Program-made: the position numbers and the translations under genes
The notes under the pieces: generated by a model
Database searches by the model: none
Seen by the model: only the letters and a program-made list of their open reading frames with translations
Told to the model about the DNA's origin: nothing
In this document: positions 54,723 to 63,432 of the stretch, in pieces
How positions within the stretch are numbered: the first letter of the stretch is position 1
How the letters are laid out: each line of letters opens with the position of its first letter
DNA from: Asticcacaulis aquaticus
Lineage (GTDB): Bacteria; Pseudomonadota; Alphaproteobacteria; Caulobacterales; Caulobacteraceae
Direction: 5' to 3'
Length of the DNA stretch: 64,000 nt
Assembly: GCF_028550415.1 (NCBI RefSeq)
Contig: NZ_JAQQKX010000015.1
Span: 38,721 to 102,720, forward strand

Positions 54723-55409
54723 ATGTACGACCTGCACATCGCCAACAAGAACTATTCCTCGTGGTCCCTGCGCCCGTGGGTGCTGCTGCGGGAACTGGAT
54801 ATCCCCTTCACCGAGCATCAGCACTATTTCACCACGCCGGTTGGGGAAAACGTTCAGTTCAAAGCCTTTTCCCCGACGGCGCTGGTCCCGGCACTTCAGG
54901 ACGACGGGACGACGGTGTGGGATTCGCTGGCCATCGCCGAATATGTCCATGAGGCGCATCCGGCGGTCTGGCCGGGTGACCGCGAGGCGCGCGCCTTCGC
55001 CCGGTCGGCGGCCGCAGAAATGCACTCCGGCTTTTCGGCCCTGCGCAACACCTGCACCATGAATTGCGGATTACGCATCGACCTGAACGATGTTTCCGCG
55101 CCTCTGCTGCGCAACATAGACCGCTTGGACGCCCTGTTCCGCGAAGGACTGGAGCGCTTCGGCGGGCCGTTTTTAGCCGGTCCGGCCTTCACCGCTGTCG
55201 ATGCCTTCTACTGTCCGGTCGCGTTTCGCGTCCAGACCTACGGCCTGACGCTGAGTGCGCCATCGCAGGCCTATATCGAGCGCTTGCTGAACCTGCCCTC
55301 GATGCAGGCCTGGTATGCCGAGGCCATAGGCGAGGCCGAACGCGAACCAGAGCACGAGGACGAAGCACAAGCCGCCGGAACGATCACGGCCGATTATCGT
55401 ATAGGGTAA
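54723..55409 (+). CDS. Glutathione S-transferase family protein
   Basis: 228 residues. The N-terminus MYDLHIANKNYSSWSLRPWV is that of a GST group found with maleylacetoacetate/uncharacterised enzymes, where the second serine region (NYSSWS) would contact glutathione. LVPALQDDGTTVWDSLAIAE supplies the cis-proline and substrate loop. AAAGGAG lies before ATG 54723, which decides the start. Confidence 0.87.
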   Translation: MYDLHIANKNYSSWSLRPWVLLRELDIPFTEHQHYFTTPVGENVQFKAFSPTALVPALQDDGTTVWDSLAIAEYVHEAHPAVWPGDREARAFARSAAAEMHSGFSALRNTCTMNCGLRIDLNDVSAPLLRNIDRLDALFREGLERFGGPFLAGPAFTAVDAFYCPVAFRVQTYGLTLSAPSQAYIERLLNLPSMQAWYAEAIGEAEREPEHEDEAQAAGTITADYRIG

Positions 55410-55533
55410 GAATTGTCCGGCGGGAGACACGTCCGGAGCCTCCCGCCGCGGCAGGTCGCCTCTTAAAGGCGCGCCTGCCGTTTACGCGCCGGGGCCGCTG
55501 CGCAGCGGCCAGCAAAAGTCCTGAACAGGGCTA

Positions 55534-55701
55534 TCAGCCCCATCCAAGCCGGCGGGTAAAGCGGAGGACGACCTCAAACAGGCCAAAAAGGTCGGGACGG
55601 TGCGGGGGGATATAGACTTCGGTCGCGCGCTGGACCTGGGACGGCAGGTTCGCACGGGCATCGGCGCGCAGCGCCGGGAAAGACGGATCAGGGGTACGCA
55701 T
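55534..55701 (-). CDS. Possible small basic protein (55 residues)
   Basis: Short frame starting MRTPDPSFPALRADARANLP and ending LRFTRRLGWG. Codon use is as GC-biased as real genes here, with a hydrophobic stretch (DLFGLFEVVLRF). The Shine-Dalgarno is weak. A CtrA-type box lies 68 bases upstream. The rest of the 470-base gap (55410-55881) shows only short hairpins near 55440-55520 and no other frame. Could be chance. Confidence 0.4.
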   Translation of the reverse strand: MRTPDPSFPALRADARANLPSQVQRATEVYIPPHRPDLFGLFEVVLRFTRRLGWG

Positions 55702-55768
55702 TACTCAACACCAAAATTTACACACTCAAAGCCTACAGGCTGAGATCATCGAACGTAACCACGTTCGC

Positions 55769-55783
55769 TTAATGCGGGATTAA
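55769..55783. promoter_or_regulatory. Candidate CtrA binding site (TTAA-N7-TTAA)
   Basis: TTAATGCGGGATTAA matches the CtrA consensus exactly. It lies between the small frame at 55534 (minus) and the alpha/beta hydrolase at 55882 (plus), about 100 bases before the latter. It shares the TTAATGCG half with the box at 20668. Confidence 0.45.
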
Positions 55784-55881
55784 CGCTCAGGTTGCAGTTC
55801 GCCCGGTGGCGCTTTTCAGCGGGCTTGACGATCGCGGCGAACTTGCTATTTTGCCAATGACCGAAATAATGGAGGTGGGGC

Positions 55882-57249
55882 GTGAAAACGTGGATATTAT
55901 CGCTGTTGATGAGCAGTCTGGCCTTGCCCGCCCTGGCCGAAGAGGCCGCCGGTGTCTGGCACGGCAAGCTGATGGGGAAGCTCAATATCGTCATCCGGAT
56001 CGAAACCGACGGTACGGCCTATAAGGGTGTGCTGGAAAGCCCGGATCAGGCCAATTTCAAGATGCCGCTCGACAGCGTCACGGCGACGGCGGACAGCCTC
56101 GATTTCACCGCCGTGAAGATCAATGGCCGCTATCAGGGCAAGTGGGACGAGGCGCAAAAGGCCTGGGTCGGGACGTGGACGCAAGGTCAGGGCCTACCCC
56201 TGACGCTGAAGCGCATCGACGCCGATCAGGCCAATGGCTTCGCGCCGAAACGCCCGCAGGTCGAGGCGGCTGAGGCGGCATTGGCCAATTATCACGTCGA
56301 GGCGGTCACCCTGCCCGGCGCCGTCGCGGGCGTTACGCTGTCGGGCACCTACAGCGCGCCCAGAGGCAAGGGTCCGTTTCCGACGGTGATCCTGATCGCC
56401 GGATCGGGGCCGAATACGCGTGACGAGGCGGTGGCCGGGCACAAAGTCTTCCTCGTCTGGGCCGATGCGCTGAACAAGGCCGGGATCGCCGTTCTGCGTT
56501 ACGACAAGCGCGGCGTCGGGGCCTCGACCGGCGATTACAAGGCCGCGACCACCGCCGATTTCGCCGCCGATGCCGGGGCGGCGGTGACGTGGCTCAAAGC
56601 ACGCAAGGATGTCGGGGCTATCGGCCTCGTCGGGCATTCCGAAGGCGGCATTATCGCGCCCATCGTCGCCAACCGCGAGCCAGCGGTAAGGTTCATTGTC
56701 CTGATGGCCGGGGGCGGCGTGCGCGGCGATCAGATTCTGATCACGCAGCAGACCCTGATCGGGAGGGCCAACGGCATGACGGAAGACAATCTGGCTCAGG
56801 TCGCCGCCGCCAATCGCCGTATCTACGACGCCTTGATCTCCAATCCGGTAGATACAGAGGCCAGGGTGCGCGCCGTTGTGGAAACAGAGCTCCCCCTGTC
56901 AACCGATCCCAAGGTGGTGGACAGTGTCGTCAAGCCGCTGGTCGCGCCGTGGATGAAATATTTCATCGCCTACGACCCGGCACCCGAACTGCGCAAGGTC
57001 AGGGTGCCGGTCCTCGCCCTCATCGGCGGCAAGGATCTGCAGGTCGCGGCCAGCGATAACCTTCCCGCCATGACCGCCGCGCTGAAAGGCAATAAGAGCG
57101 CGACGGTGCGCGAACTGCCGGGGCTCAACCATCTGTTCCAGTCGACGGCGGGCAGTGGCGCGCCGTCGGAATACAGCCAGATCGAGGAGACGACCGCACC
57201 GGCAGCACTTGATCTGGTGACCACATGGATCAGGGCTCGGGTGCAGTAG
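55882..57249 (+). CDS. Secreted alpha/beta hydrolase
   Basis: 455 residues starting at GTG 55882, with GGAGG upstream. A signal peptide (MKTWILSLLMSSLALPALA) is followed by an N-terminal beta domain (about 25-125) and an alpha/beta hydrolase domain with GSGPNTRDEAVAGHKVF (oxyanion region), the nucleophile GHSEGGIIAP, and a final His in PGLNHLFQ. Related proteins are esterases or peptidases of the S9/S15 type. The 3' end overlaps the convergent zincin gene by 20 bases. Confidence 0.88.
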   Translation: MKTWILSLLMSSLALPALAEEAAGVWHGKLMGKLNIVIRIETDGTAYKGVLESPDQANFKMPLDSVTATADSLDFTAVKINGRYQGKWDEAQKAWVGTWTQGQGLPLTLKRIDADQANGFAPKRPQVEAAEAALANYHVEAVTLPGAVAGVTLSGTYSAPRGKGPFPTVILIAGSGPNTRDEAVAGHKVFLVWADALNKAGIAVLRYDKRGVGASTGDYKAATTADFAADAGAAVTWLKARKDVGAIGLVGHSEGGIIAPIVANREPAVRFIVLMAGGGVRGDQILITQQTLIGRANGMTEDNLAQVAAANRRIYDALISNPVDTEARVRAVVETELPLSTDPKVVDSVVKPLVAPWMKYFIAYDPAPELRKVRVPVLALIGGKDLQVAASDNLPAMTAALKGNKSATVRELPGLNHLFQSTAGSGAPSEYSQIEETTAPAALDLVTTWIRARVQ

Positions 57250-57649
57250 CGCTTTTCTTCAGCTCGTCCTCAAGCCATTCCATATCGTCGTCGCTGAGGC
57301 CGAAATGGTGCCCGGCTTCGTGGATCAGGACGTGGGCGACGAGGTCTTCGAACGCCACCTCCCCGCCGGCCCACTCATCGAGGATCGGGCGGCGGAAGAG
57401 ATGGATCATCGGCGGCAGGTCGCCGGTATAGACCTCGGTCTCCGCCGGGCGGCCCGTATAGAGGCCGGTCAGTTCGAACGGATCGTCCATCTCAAGCTCG
57501 GCGAGAAGCTCTTCCGACGGGAAGTCTTCGACGATCAGCACCACGTCGCGCAGATGTCCGGCGAACGGCTCCGGCAACTTGGCGAGAGCGTCACGCGCGA
57601 TGATCTCGAGGGTGTCCAGCGACGGCGGCGGGCCGTATTTACGCGTCAT
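57230..57649 (-). CDS. Zincin-like metallopeptidase (MpeX/DUF1025-type)
   Basis: 139 residues. The zinc motif HEAGHHFGLSDDDM (HExxH plus D) lies near the C-terminus, and FAGHLRDVVLIVEDFPSEEL is typical of this short zincin family. It lacks a signal peptide, so it is probably cytoplasmic. Its ATG overlaps the stop of the antitoxin-like gene (ATGA), so it is the last gene of the toxin operon. Whether it plays a part in toxin control is unknown. Confidence 0.88.
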   Translation of the reverse strand: MTRKYGPPPSLDTLEIIARDALAKLPEPFAGHLRDVVLIVEDFPSEELLAELEMDDPFELTGLYTGRPAETEVYTGDLPPMIHLFRRPILDEWAGGEVAFEDLVAHVLIHEAGHHFGLSDDDMEWLEDELKKSATAPEP

Positions 57650-57822
57650 TCGGCGGCCGGGCGCGTTTCGGTGTCAGGATGGACCTCGACGGGCTTTTCA
57701 CCGTCCCAGACCACCCAGTACTGACCCAGACGGCGTTTGCGGTCGATGGCTTCGGCAACGGCTTCGCGCAGCACACCGAGGGCGTGGTCGGACTTCTGTG
57801 TAAAGGCTTCACGTGTGGTCAA
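57646..57822 (-). CDS. Small protein, candidate antitoxin of the zeta-like toxin
   Basis: 58 residues if started at TTG 57822 (MTTREAFTQKSDHALGVLRE), which has GGAG 9 bases upstream; ATG 57858 would add 12 residues but lacks a ribosome site. LREAVAEAIDRKRRLGQYWV followed by VWDGEKPVEV matches, from memory, the small helical proteins adjoining zeta-type toxins in alphaproteobacteria. It overlaps the toxin gene by 14 bases. Confidence 0.7.
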   Translation of the reverse strand: MTTREAFTQKSDHALGVLREAVAEAIDRKRRLGQYWVVWDGEKPVEVHPDTETRPAAE

Positions 57823-58384
57823 CAGCCTGCTCCATAAGCCAAGTGTGCAGCGTGTCATCGAATACGGTCAGCATTTCTCCCGATTGCTCGAAGATGGGCT
57901 GAGGTACGGCTCCAACGTTTATATAGGCACGGCATTCATTCACCGCCATTCTATAACTGAACATAAGATTTCGCAAACTGCGCGGGAAACGGCGCTCGAT
58001 ATCGCTGTCTGGGATATGGTGACCGCCATGCGCTACGCGTTCCGCCACACGCCGCTTCGATACTTCTGGGGAAGGCAGCGCCAGATAATAGAGTTCGACG
58101 GACCAGCCGTCAGCTTTCAGTTTCTCGATCAGCTTTAGATAGGCTTTGCCGGATAGAGTCGTCTCGAACGCAAAGTCCTGACGCGCTTCGATACGGGCGT
58201 CCATTGCTTTCAGGAACAGGCGTGCGGCGGCAGCGGCTTGCTGTTCGGGATGAAAGGGCGACAGACCCGAAGCGATCAGGTCGGCATTGATGAAGTGCGC
58301 CACACCAATCGCGGGCAGGTATTTCAGTGCAAAGGTCGTCTTACCCGCGCCATTCGGTCCGGCAATGATCAGGCACCTGGGCAT
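57809..58384 (-). CDS. Zeta-toxin-like P-loop kinase
   Basis: 191 residues. Walker A AGPNGAGKTTFALKYL at about 8-23, then FINADLIASGLSP, FETTLSGKAYLKLIEKLKAD and VELYYLALPSPEVSKRRVAE followed by RVAHGGHHIPDSDIERRF: the order seen in the zeta_toxin/AAA family. Zeta toxins phosphorylate UDP-N-acetylglucosamine and block wall synthesis; that activity is inferred for this one. The start ATG 58384 has GGGAG upstream. Confidence 0.88.
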   Translation of the reverse strand: MPRCLIIAGPNGAGKTTFALKYLPAIGVAHFINADLIASGLSPFHPEQQAAAAARLFLKAMDARIEARQDFAFETTLSGKAYLKLIEKLKADGWSVELYYLALPSPEVSKRRVAERVAHGGHHIPDSDIERRFPRSLRNLMFSYRMAVNECRAYINVGAVPQPIFEQSGEMLTVFDDTLHTWLMEQAVDHT

Positions 58385-58421
58385 TCGCACTCCCTGTCTC
58401 AACCTGATTTACGCTCGGTGC

Positions 58422-58527
58422 GTAAAATCGTGAGATTTGAGGCAAATAATAGCCGGCAAGCGACGCGGGTACACTTGTACCCGCTAGCGCAGACTGCGTA
58501 TTAGTTGCCCAAAGACCGCGATTTTAC
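58422..58527. repeat. Long imperfect hairpin repeat with GTAC-N4-GTAC core
   Basis: The left arm starts GTAAAATCGTGAGATTTGAG and the right arm, reversed and complemented, GTAAAATCGCGGTCTTTGGG. The centre is GCGGGTAC-ACTT-GTACCCGC. The right end overlaps the fabI stop codon (TAAAATCG). It shares architecture with 14553-14656. Confidence 0.65.
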
Positions 58528-59342
58528 CCCTCGATGTCTTCCGGCAGACCAACCACATGGAAGCCTGCGTCCACGTGGACCACTTCGCCGGTCGTCGAGA
58601 AGCCGAGGTCAGAGGCCAGCCACAGGGCCGCGCCCGCAACGCCTTCCATCGAAGTCTCTTCCTTCATCAGCGAGAACTGGCCCGACTTGGCGTGCAGGCC
58701 ACGGCCACCGGCGATCCCGGCGAGGCTCAGGGTGCGCATGGCGCCCGCCGAGATGGCGTTGGCGCGGATGCCCTTCGGCCCCAGATCGCGGGCGATGTAG
58801 CGCGTCGAGGCCTCAAGCGCGGCCTTGGCGACGCCCATGGTGTTGTAATTGGGGATGACGCGCTCGGCCCCGAGATAGGTCAGGGTGACCAGCGAACCGC
58901 CGTTCGGCATCAGCTCGGCGGCACGGCGGGCCGTGTCGACGAACGAGAAGGCCGAGACGTTGAGCGCCAGCAGGAAGCCGTCACGCGTGGTGTTCTCAAC
59001 GAACGAGCCCTGCAGCTCATTCTTGTTGGCAAAGGCCACCGAGTGGATGACGAAATCGATCTCGCCATAAATCTCTTTCAGCTTGGCAAACGCCGCGTCC
59101 ATCGACGCGTCGGACGTCACGTCGCATTCGATCAGGTGCTTGACGCCGATCGAGTCGGCCAGCGGCTGCACGCGGCGCAGCAGCGACTCGCCGAGGTACG
59201 AGAACGCCATGTCGGCACCCTGCGCCGCCAGTTGCGAAGCAATGCCCCAGGCGATGGACTTGTCATTGGCGACGCCCATGACGAGGCCTTTTTTGCCCTT
59301 CATCAGGTCGCCCGTGGGGAAATTCCAGCCGGATTCAGCCAT
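58524..59342 (-). CDS. fabI: Enoyl-ACP reductase (NADH), FabI
   Basis: 272 residues. It reduces enoyl-ACP in the last step of fatty acid elongation. The nucleotide-binding motif GLVMGVANDKSIAWGIA and the catalytic Tyr-x6-Lys in YNTMGVAKAALEAST are intact. It follows fabA and fabB on the same strand, with a palindromic repeat between fabB and fabI. It is the target of triclosan-type inhibitors. Confidence 0.95.
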   Translation of the reverse strand: MAESGWNFPTGDLMKGKKGLVMGVANDKSIAWGIASQLAAQGADMAFSYLGESLLRRVQPLADSIGVKHLIECDVTSDASMDAAFAKLKEIYGEIDFVIHSVAFANKNELQGSFVENTTRDGFLLALNVSAFSFVDTARRAAELMPNGGSLVTLTYLGAERVIPNYNTMGVAKAALEASTRYIARDLGPKGIRANAISAGAMRTLSLAGIAGGRGLHAKSGQFSLMKEETSMEGVAGAALWLASDLGFSTTGEVVHVDAGFHVVGLPEDIEG

Positions 59343-59359
59343 GTTCTTTTTTCCTTTTC

Positions 59360-59505
59360 ATCCTCCCCTGCAAGCCCTTGGCGCAGCGGGGGAGGTGGAT
59401 GCGAACGAAGTGAGCAGACGGAGAGGGCAAACCCTGTGACTCGCCCCCTCCACCATCGTCGCTTCGCTTGATGGTCCCCCTCCCCCGCTAAAGCAGGGGA
59501 GGATG
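59360..59505. repeat. Bipartite palindromic intergenic repeat (copy D)
   Basis: Left arm TCCTCCCCTGC...GCGGGGGAGG and right arm CCTCCCCCGCTAAAGCAGGGGAGGA enclose about 80 bases with GAACGAAGTGAGC and CGTCGCTTCGCTTGATGG. It lies between fabB and fabI inside a co-directional cluster, so it could affect fabI expression. Confidence 0.72.
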
Positions 59506-59509
59506 TTGA

Positions 59510-60733
59510 TTACAGATCAGCCTGTGACAAGATGATCGAGCCATTGGTGCCGCCGAAGCCGAACGAGTTCGACATCACGGTCTCCAGCGCCCCGTCGCGG
59601 CGTTCGCGCAGGATCGGCATCCCGTCGAAGGCCGGATCGAGTTCCTCGATATGGGCGCTCTTGGTGGCGAAACCGTGCTGCATCATCAGCAGGCAGTAGA
59701 TGGCTTCCTGAGCCCCTGCCGCGCCGAGCGAGTGCCCGGTTAGCGACTTGGTCGAGGAAATCAGCGGCATATTGCCCCCGAAGACGTTGCGCACCGCGCC
59801 CATTTCGCGCTCGTCGCCGACCGGCGTCGAGGTGCCGTGCGGGTTGAGGTAGTCGATCTTGCGGCCACCGGCCTGACGCAGGGCTTCGCGCATGCAGCGT
59901 TCCGCGCCCTCGCCCGACGGCGCGACCATGTCGTAGCCGTCCGAATTGGCGCAGTAGCCGACGACTTCGGCGATGATATTGGCGCCGCGCGCCTTGGCGC
60001 GTTCGTATTCCTCAAGCACCACCGCGCCCGCGCCTCCGGCGATGACGAAGCCGTCGCGGTTCTTGTCGTAGGCGCGCGAGGCGACCGACGGCGTGTCGTT
60101 GTAATTGCTGGACATGGCACCCATAGCATCAAACAGGTTCGACAGGGTCCAGTCGAGTTCTTCGGTGCCGCCGGCGAACATCACGTCCTGACGGCCGAGC
60201 ATGATCTGCTCCGCCGCCGCCCCGATGCAGTGAACCGAGGTCGCACAGGCCGAGCTGATCGAATAGTTGATGCCGCGGATCTTGAACCAGGTCGCCAGCA
60301 CCGCCGAAGGGCCCGACGACATGGCCTTGGGCACCGCGAACGGCCCGATGCGCTTGGGAGACTTCTTTTCGCGCGTAATGTCGGCGGCTTCGACGATGGC
60401 CTTGGTCGAAGGACCGCCCGCGCCGAAGATGATGCCGGTACGTTCGTTGGAAATGTCGGACTCGTCCAGGCCCGCCGAAGCAATCGCCTGCTCCAGCGAG
60501 ATATGGCCATAGGCCAGACCGCTCGACAGGAAGCGCGCGGCGCGGCGATCGACATAGGGTGTCCAGTCGCCGATGGTCGGGGCGGCGTGCACCTGACATT
60601 TGAAGCCCAGTTCGGCGTATTCGGGCGCCGCTATAATGCCCGACCTCGCCTCGCGAAGCGACGCGGTGACTTCGTCCGCACCCGTGCCGATGGACGACAC
60701 GATGCCAAGACCGGTGATGACAACTCTGCGCAT
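59510..60733 (-). CDS. fabB: Beta-ketoacyl-ACP synthase I
   Basis: 407 residues. It condenses malonyl-ACP with (unsaturated) acyl-ACP. The Cys-His-His triad is visible: [35 protein letters not shown] and [17 protein letters not shown]. The start at ATG 60733 ([18 protein letters not shown]) has AGGGGA upstream. It is 37 bases after fabA, the standard partner for unsaturated fatty acid synthesis. Confidence 0.95.
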   Translation of the reverse strand: MRRVVITGLGIVSSIGTGADEVTASLREARSGIIAAPEYAELGFKCQVHAAPTIGDWTPYVDRRAARFLSSGLAYGHISLEQAIASAGLDESDISNERTGIIFGAGGPSTKAIVEAADITREKKSPKRIGPFAVPKAMSSGPSAVLATWFKIRGINYSISSACATSVHCIGAAAEQIMLGRQDVMFAGGTEELDWTLSNLFDAMGAMSSNYNDTPSVASRAYDKNRDGFVIAGGAGAVVLEEYERAKARGANIIAEVVGYCANSDGYDMVAPSGEGAERCMREALRQAGGRKIDYLNPHGTSTPVGDEREMGAVRNVFGGNMPLISSTKSLTGHSLGAAGAQEAIYCLLMMQHGFATKSAHIEELDPAFDGMPILRERRDGALETVMSNSFGFGGTNGSIILSQADL

Positions 60734-60770
60734 ATCAGTATCCCCTGCGATGGGTCTCAGGTGGCGGTTC

Positions 60771-61289
60771 TTACACCAGATCCTTGGCGTCGAACAGGCC
60801 GACACGGAGGCCCGAGGCGCTATAGATCGGCTTGTCGTCGGCCAGGACGACGCCCTCGCCGATGCCCATGATCAGCTTGCCTGTAATGACGCGCTTCATG
60901 TCGATGCGGTAGGTGACCTTCTTGACCGCCGGGGTAACCTGACCGGTGAACTTCACCTCGCCGACGCCCAGCGCGCGGCCGCGGCCCGGATTGCCCGACC
61001 AGCCGAGGAAGAAGCCGACCAGCTGCCACATGGCGTCGAGGCCGAGGCAGCCCGGCATGACCGGGTCGTTGATAAAGTGGCAGGCGAAGAACCACAGGTC
61101 CGGATTGATGTCGAGTTCGGCCTCGATATAGCCCTTGTTGAAGGCCCCGCCGTCCTTGGTGATCGTGATGATACGATCCATCATCAGCATCGGCGGCGCG
61201 GGCAGCTGGGCATTGCCCGGGCCGTACATTTCGCCGCGCGAGCAGGCCAGAAGGTCTTCGTAGCTGAAAGAGGAAGGACGGTCGCTCAT
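60771..61289 (-). CDS. fabA: 3-hydroxydecanoyl-ACP dehydratase/isomerase
   Basis: 172 residues. It makes trans-2-decenoyl-ACP and isomerises it to cis-3, the branch point of unsaturated fatty acids. The catalytic His is in [20 protein letters not shown] and the Asp follows in the same motif; [14 protein letters not shown] is typical. TTAA-N6-TTAA lies about 110 bases upstream, one base short of a CtrA box. Confidence 0.95.
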   Translation of the reverse strand: MSDRPSSFSYEDLLACSRGEMYGPGNAQLPAPPMLMMDRIITITKDGGAFNKGYIEAELDINPDLWFFACHFINDPVMPGCLGLDAMWQLVGFFLGWSGNPGRGRALGVGEVKFTGQVTPAVKKVTYRIDMKRVITGKLIMGIGEGVVLADDKPIYSASGLRVGLFDAKDLV

Positions 61290-61455
61290 TGGGGCTCCGG
61301 ATAGAGAATCGTACGCATCGACGTTATGACAAACGGCGCTAATGGCCCATTCGTAACAGGCTGTAAAGATGCGTTACACGTTCAGACCGTGCGGCTCAAT
61401 GCTTTTTAACGATTTTTAAGCGGATGCAGACGCCGAGATAGTCCAAAAAACCTTC

Positions 61456-61629
61456 ATACCTCCCTGGCTATGCCGGGGAGGGGGACCGCACGAGCCGCGA
61501 AGCGGTGAGATGTGGTGGTGGGGGTTCTTGCTTGCTTACAATAGTGCTCGCTGAACCTTCGCAAGACACCCCACCACCATTTGCTCCGCAAATGGTCCCC
61601 CTCCCCGCACTGAAGTGCAGGGAGGCATA
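61456..61629. repeat. Bipartite palindromic intergenic repeat (copy E)
   Basis: Left arm ACCTCCCTGGC...GCCGGGGAGG and right arm CCTCCCCGCACTGAAGTGCAGG. Next to the left arm is GGGGACCGCACGAGCCGCGA then a GTGGTGGTGGGGG tract, shared with copy B. Near the right arm ATTTGCTCCGCAAAT forms a further hairpin. It fills most of the 360 bases between fabA and the SH3 gene. Confidence 0.78.
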
Positions 61630-61649
61630 AGGATGCTGACAGCCTTAAT

Positions 61650-62261
61650 TTACGACAACCGCGTCAGCGCGTCCGGGCGCTTGCAGACCGCACCGTCCTG
61701 CGCCCCCCACAGGCTTTTTTGCGGCGCCCAGCCATCGACATTGCCGACCGTGACCTTGCAATAGTCCTTCTTGCATTTGTCGAGCGTCGCCAGGGCGCGC
61801 GGATTGAGCCGTGCCTTGACCTTGGCCGTGGCCTTCGGCCCACTGAGGAGGTCGATTTTCGCCGTACCGGTCGATATGACGCTGCGCTGGGACTTGAGCA
61901 TGGTCTTGCTGACCCAGGCGATGCCGCCGTCGGGATCGCAGATCATCCGCCATTCCTTGGTTTCGGAAATGATCTGCACCGGCAGGTTCTTTTGCGTATA
62001 GGTCCACAGGACCTTGTTTTCCTTGGTCGGCCCCGACCGGGCATAGACCTTGTTCGAGCGCAGCGACGCCCAGCGCGGCACCGGCTGCTTCGACGGCGTG
62101 TCGAAGGCCTCGTCTTCCGGTCCGGCCAGAGCCGCGCCCGTCATGAGGCTCCCCAGCAGAAGCGTCAGTAAAAACGTGGCCGTCCAACGGCGCGCCTTGA
62201 CGCAAGGGCCTGCGCTATGGTCAGGTGATTTCACAGCGAACGACGGGCTGAACAGGGTCAT
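61650..62261 (-). CDS. Secreted SH3-domain protein
   Basis: 203 residues with a basic N-terminus and membrane/signal segment (about 27-46, ending ALAG). Two bacterial SH3-like units follow: PRWASLRSNKVYARSGPTKE with VLWTYTQKNLPVQIISETKE, then a second with LLSGPKATAKVKARLNPRAL and CKVTVGNVDGWAPQKSLWG. Such proteins act in the periplasm, often near peptidoglycan. The start at ATG 62261 puts 26 residues before the hydrophobic segment. Confidence 0.82.
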   Translation of the reverse strand: MTLFSPSFAVKSPDHSAGPCVKARRWTATFLLTLLLGSLMTGAALAGPEDEAFDTPSKQPVPRWASLRSNKVYARSGPTKENKVLWTYTQKNLPVQIISETKEWRMICDPDGGIAWVSKTMLKSQRSVISTGTAKIDLLSGPKATAKVKARLNPRALATLDKCKKDYCKVTVGNVDGWAPQKSLWGAQDGAVCKRPDALTRLS

Positions 62262-62441
62262 CGACGGGACACAAACTAAAGCTGGCAGATGGGGTTGCTG
62301 GTCAAGACATGCGTCCGAAAGCTTCAGATTTGGTTAACCATAGGGCGAACAACGGCCATGCGGCTGAAAATTTGCTTCCCGGATTTGCAACTGATCCTGT
62401 AAGACACCCGCAAAACAAAATGCCACAGGAACTAAGCCGAT

Positions 62442-63425
62442 ATGAGCAAGAAGCTTAAGGTCGTCATGACCGTGAAACTCCCCGACGGGGTCGAGACGCG
62501 GTTCCGGGAACTGTTCAACACGACCCTGTGGCTCAACAAGAACCCCATGCCGCGCGAGGCCCTGTTCGAGGCGGCGCAGACCGCCGAGGTGCTGGTCTCC
62601 TCGATCAACGACCGCATCGACGCCGAATTTTTCGAGGCGGCGGGCGAACAGCTCAAGATGATCGCCAATTTCGGCGTCGGCCACGACCATATCGACATCG
62701 CCAAGGCCGTCGAAAAGGGCATCATCGTCACCAATACGCCGGGCGTCCTGACCGAAGACACGGCCGAAATGACCATGGGCCTGATCATCGCCGTGTCGCG
62801 CCGCTTCATCGAAGGCGCCGAAACCGTGCAGCGCGGCGAATTTTCCGCCTGGTCGCCGACCTTCCTGATGGGCCGCCGCATCTATGGCAAGCGCCTCGGC
62901 ATCGTCGGCATGGGCCGCATCGGTCAGGCTCTGGCCCGCCGCGCCCGGGCGTTCGGGATGCAGGTCCACTATCATAACCGCAAACCGGTTTCGGCGCGCA
63001 TTTCCGAAGAGCTTGAGGCGACCTATTGGGACGATCTCGATCAGATGCTGGCGCGCATGGACGTGGTGTCGATCAATGCGCCGGGCGGCCCCAATACCTT
63101 CCACCTGCTCGATGCCGAACGTCTGGCCAAGCTTCAGCCGCACGCCATCCTCGTCAACACCGCCCGCGGGCAGATCGTCGACGAAGAAGCGCTGGCGCAT
63201 CTGCTCAGGGAGCACAAGATCGCCGGGGTCGGCCTCGACGTCTATGAGCGCGCCACGGCGATTTCGCCGGAGCTGTTCGGTTTGCCGAATGCGGTGCTGC
63301 TGCCGCACATGGCGTCCTCGACGGTGGAGGCACGCACCGACATGGGCGACCGCGTGATCCTGAACATCAAGACGCTTCAGGACGGCCATCGCCCGCCGGA
63401 CAGAGTTATCCCGGCAATGCTCTGA
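62442..63425 (+). CDS. D-2-hydroxyacid dehydrogenase (glyoxylate/hydroxypyruvate reductase-like)
   Basis: 327 residues. The NAD(P) motif is LGIVGMGRIGQALARRARAF; catalytic Arg lies in LVNTARGQIVDEEAL, Glu in GVGLDVYER and His in LLPHMASSTVEAR. The N-terminal substrate domain has NFGVGHDHIDIAKAVEKG. The substrate is inferred from family. The next gene starts 7 bases after its stop. Confidence 0.92.
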   Translation: MSKKLKVVMTVKLPDGVETRFRELFNTTLWLNKNPMPREALFEAAQTAEVLVSSINDRIDAEFFEAAGEQLKMIANFGVGHDHIDIAKAVEKGIIVTNTPGVLTEDTAEMTMGLIIAVSRRFIEGAETVQRGEFSAWSPTFLMGRRIYGKRLGIVGMGRIGQALARRARAFGMQVHYHNRKPVSARISEELEATYWDDLDQMLARMDVVSINAPGGPNTFHLLDAERLAKLQPHAILVNTARGQIVDEEALAHLLREHKIAGVGLDVYERATAISPELFGLPNAVLLPHMASSTVEARTDMGDRVILNIKTLQDGHRPPDRVIPAML

Positions 63426-63432
63426 CAACATT

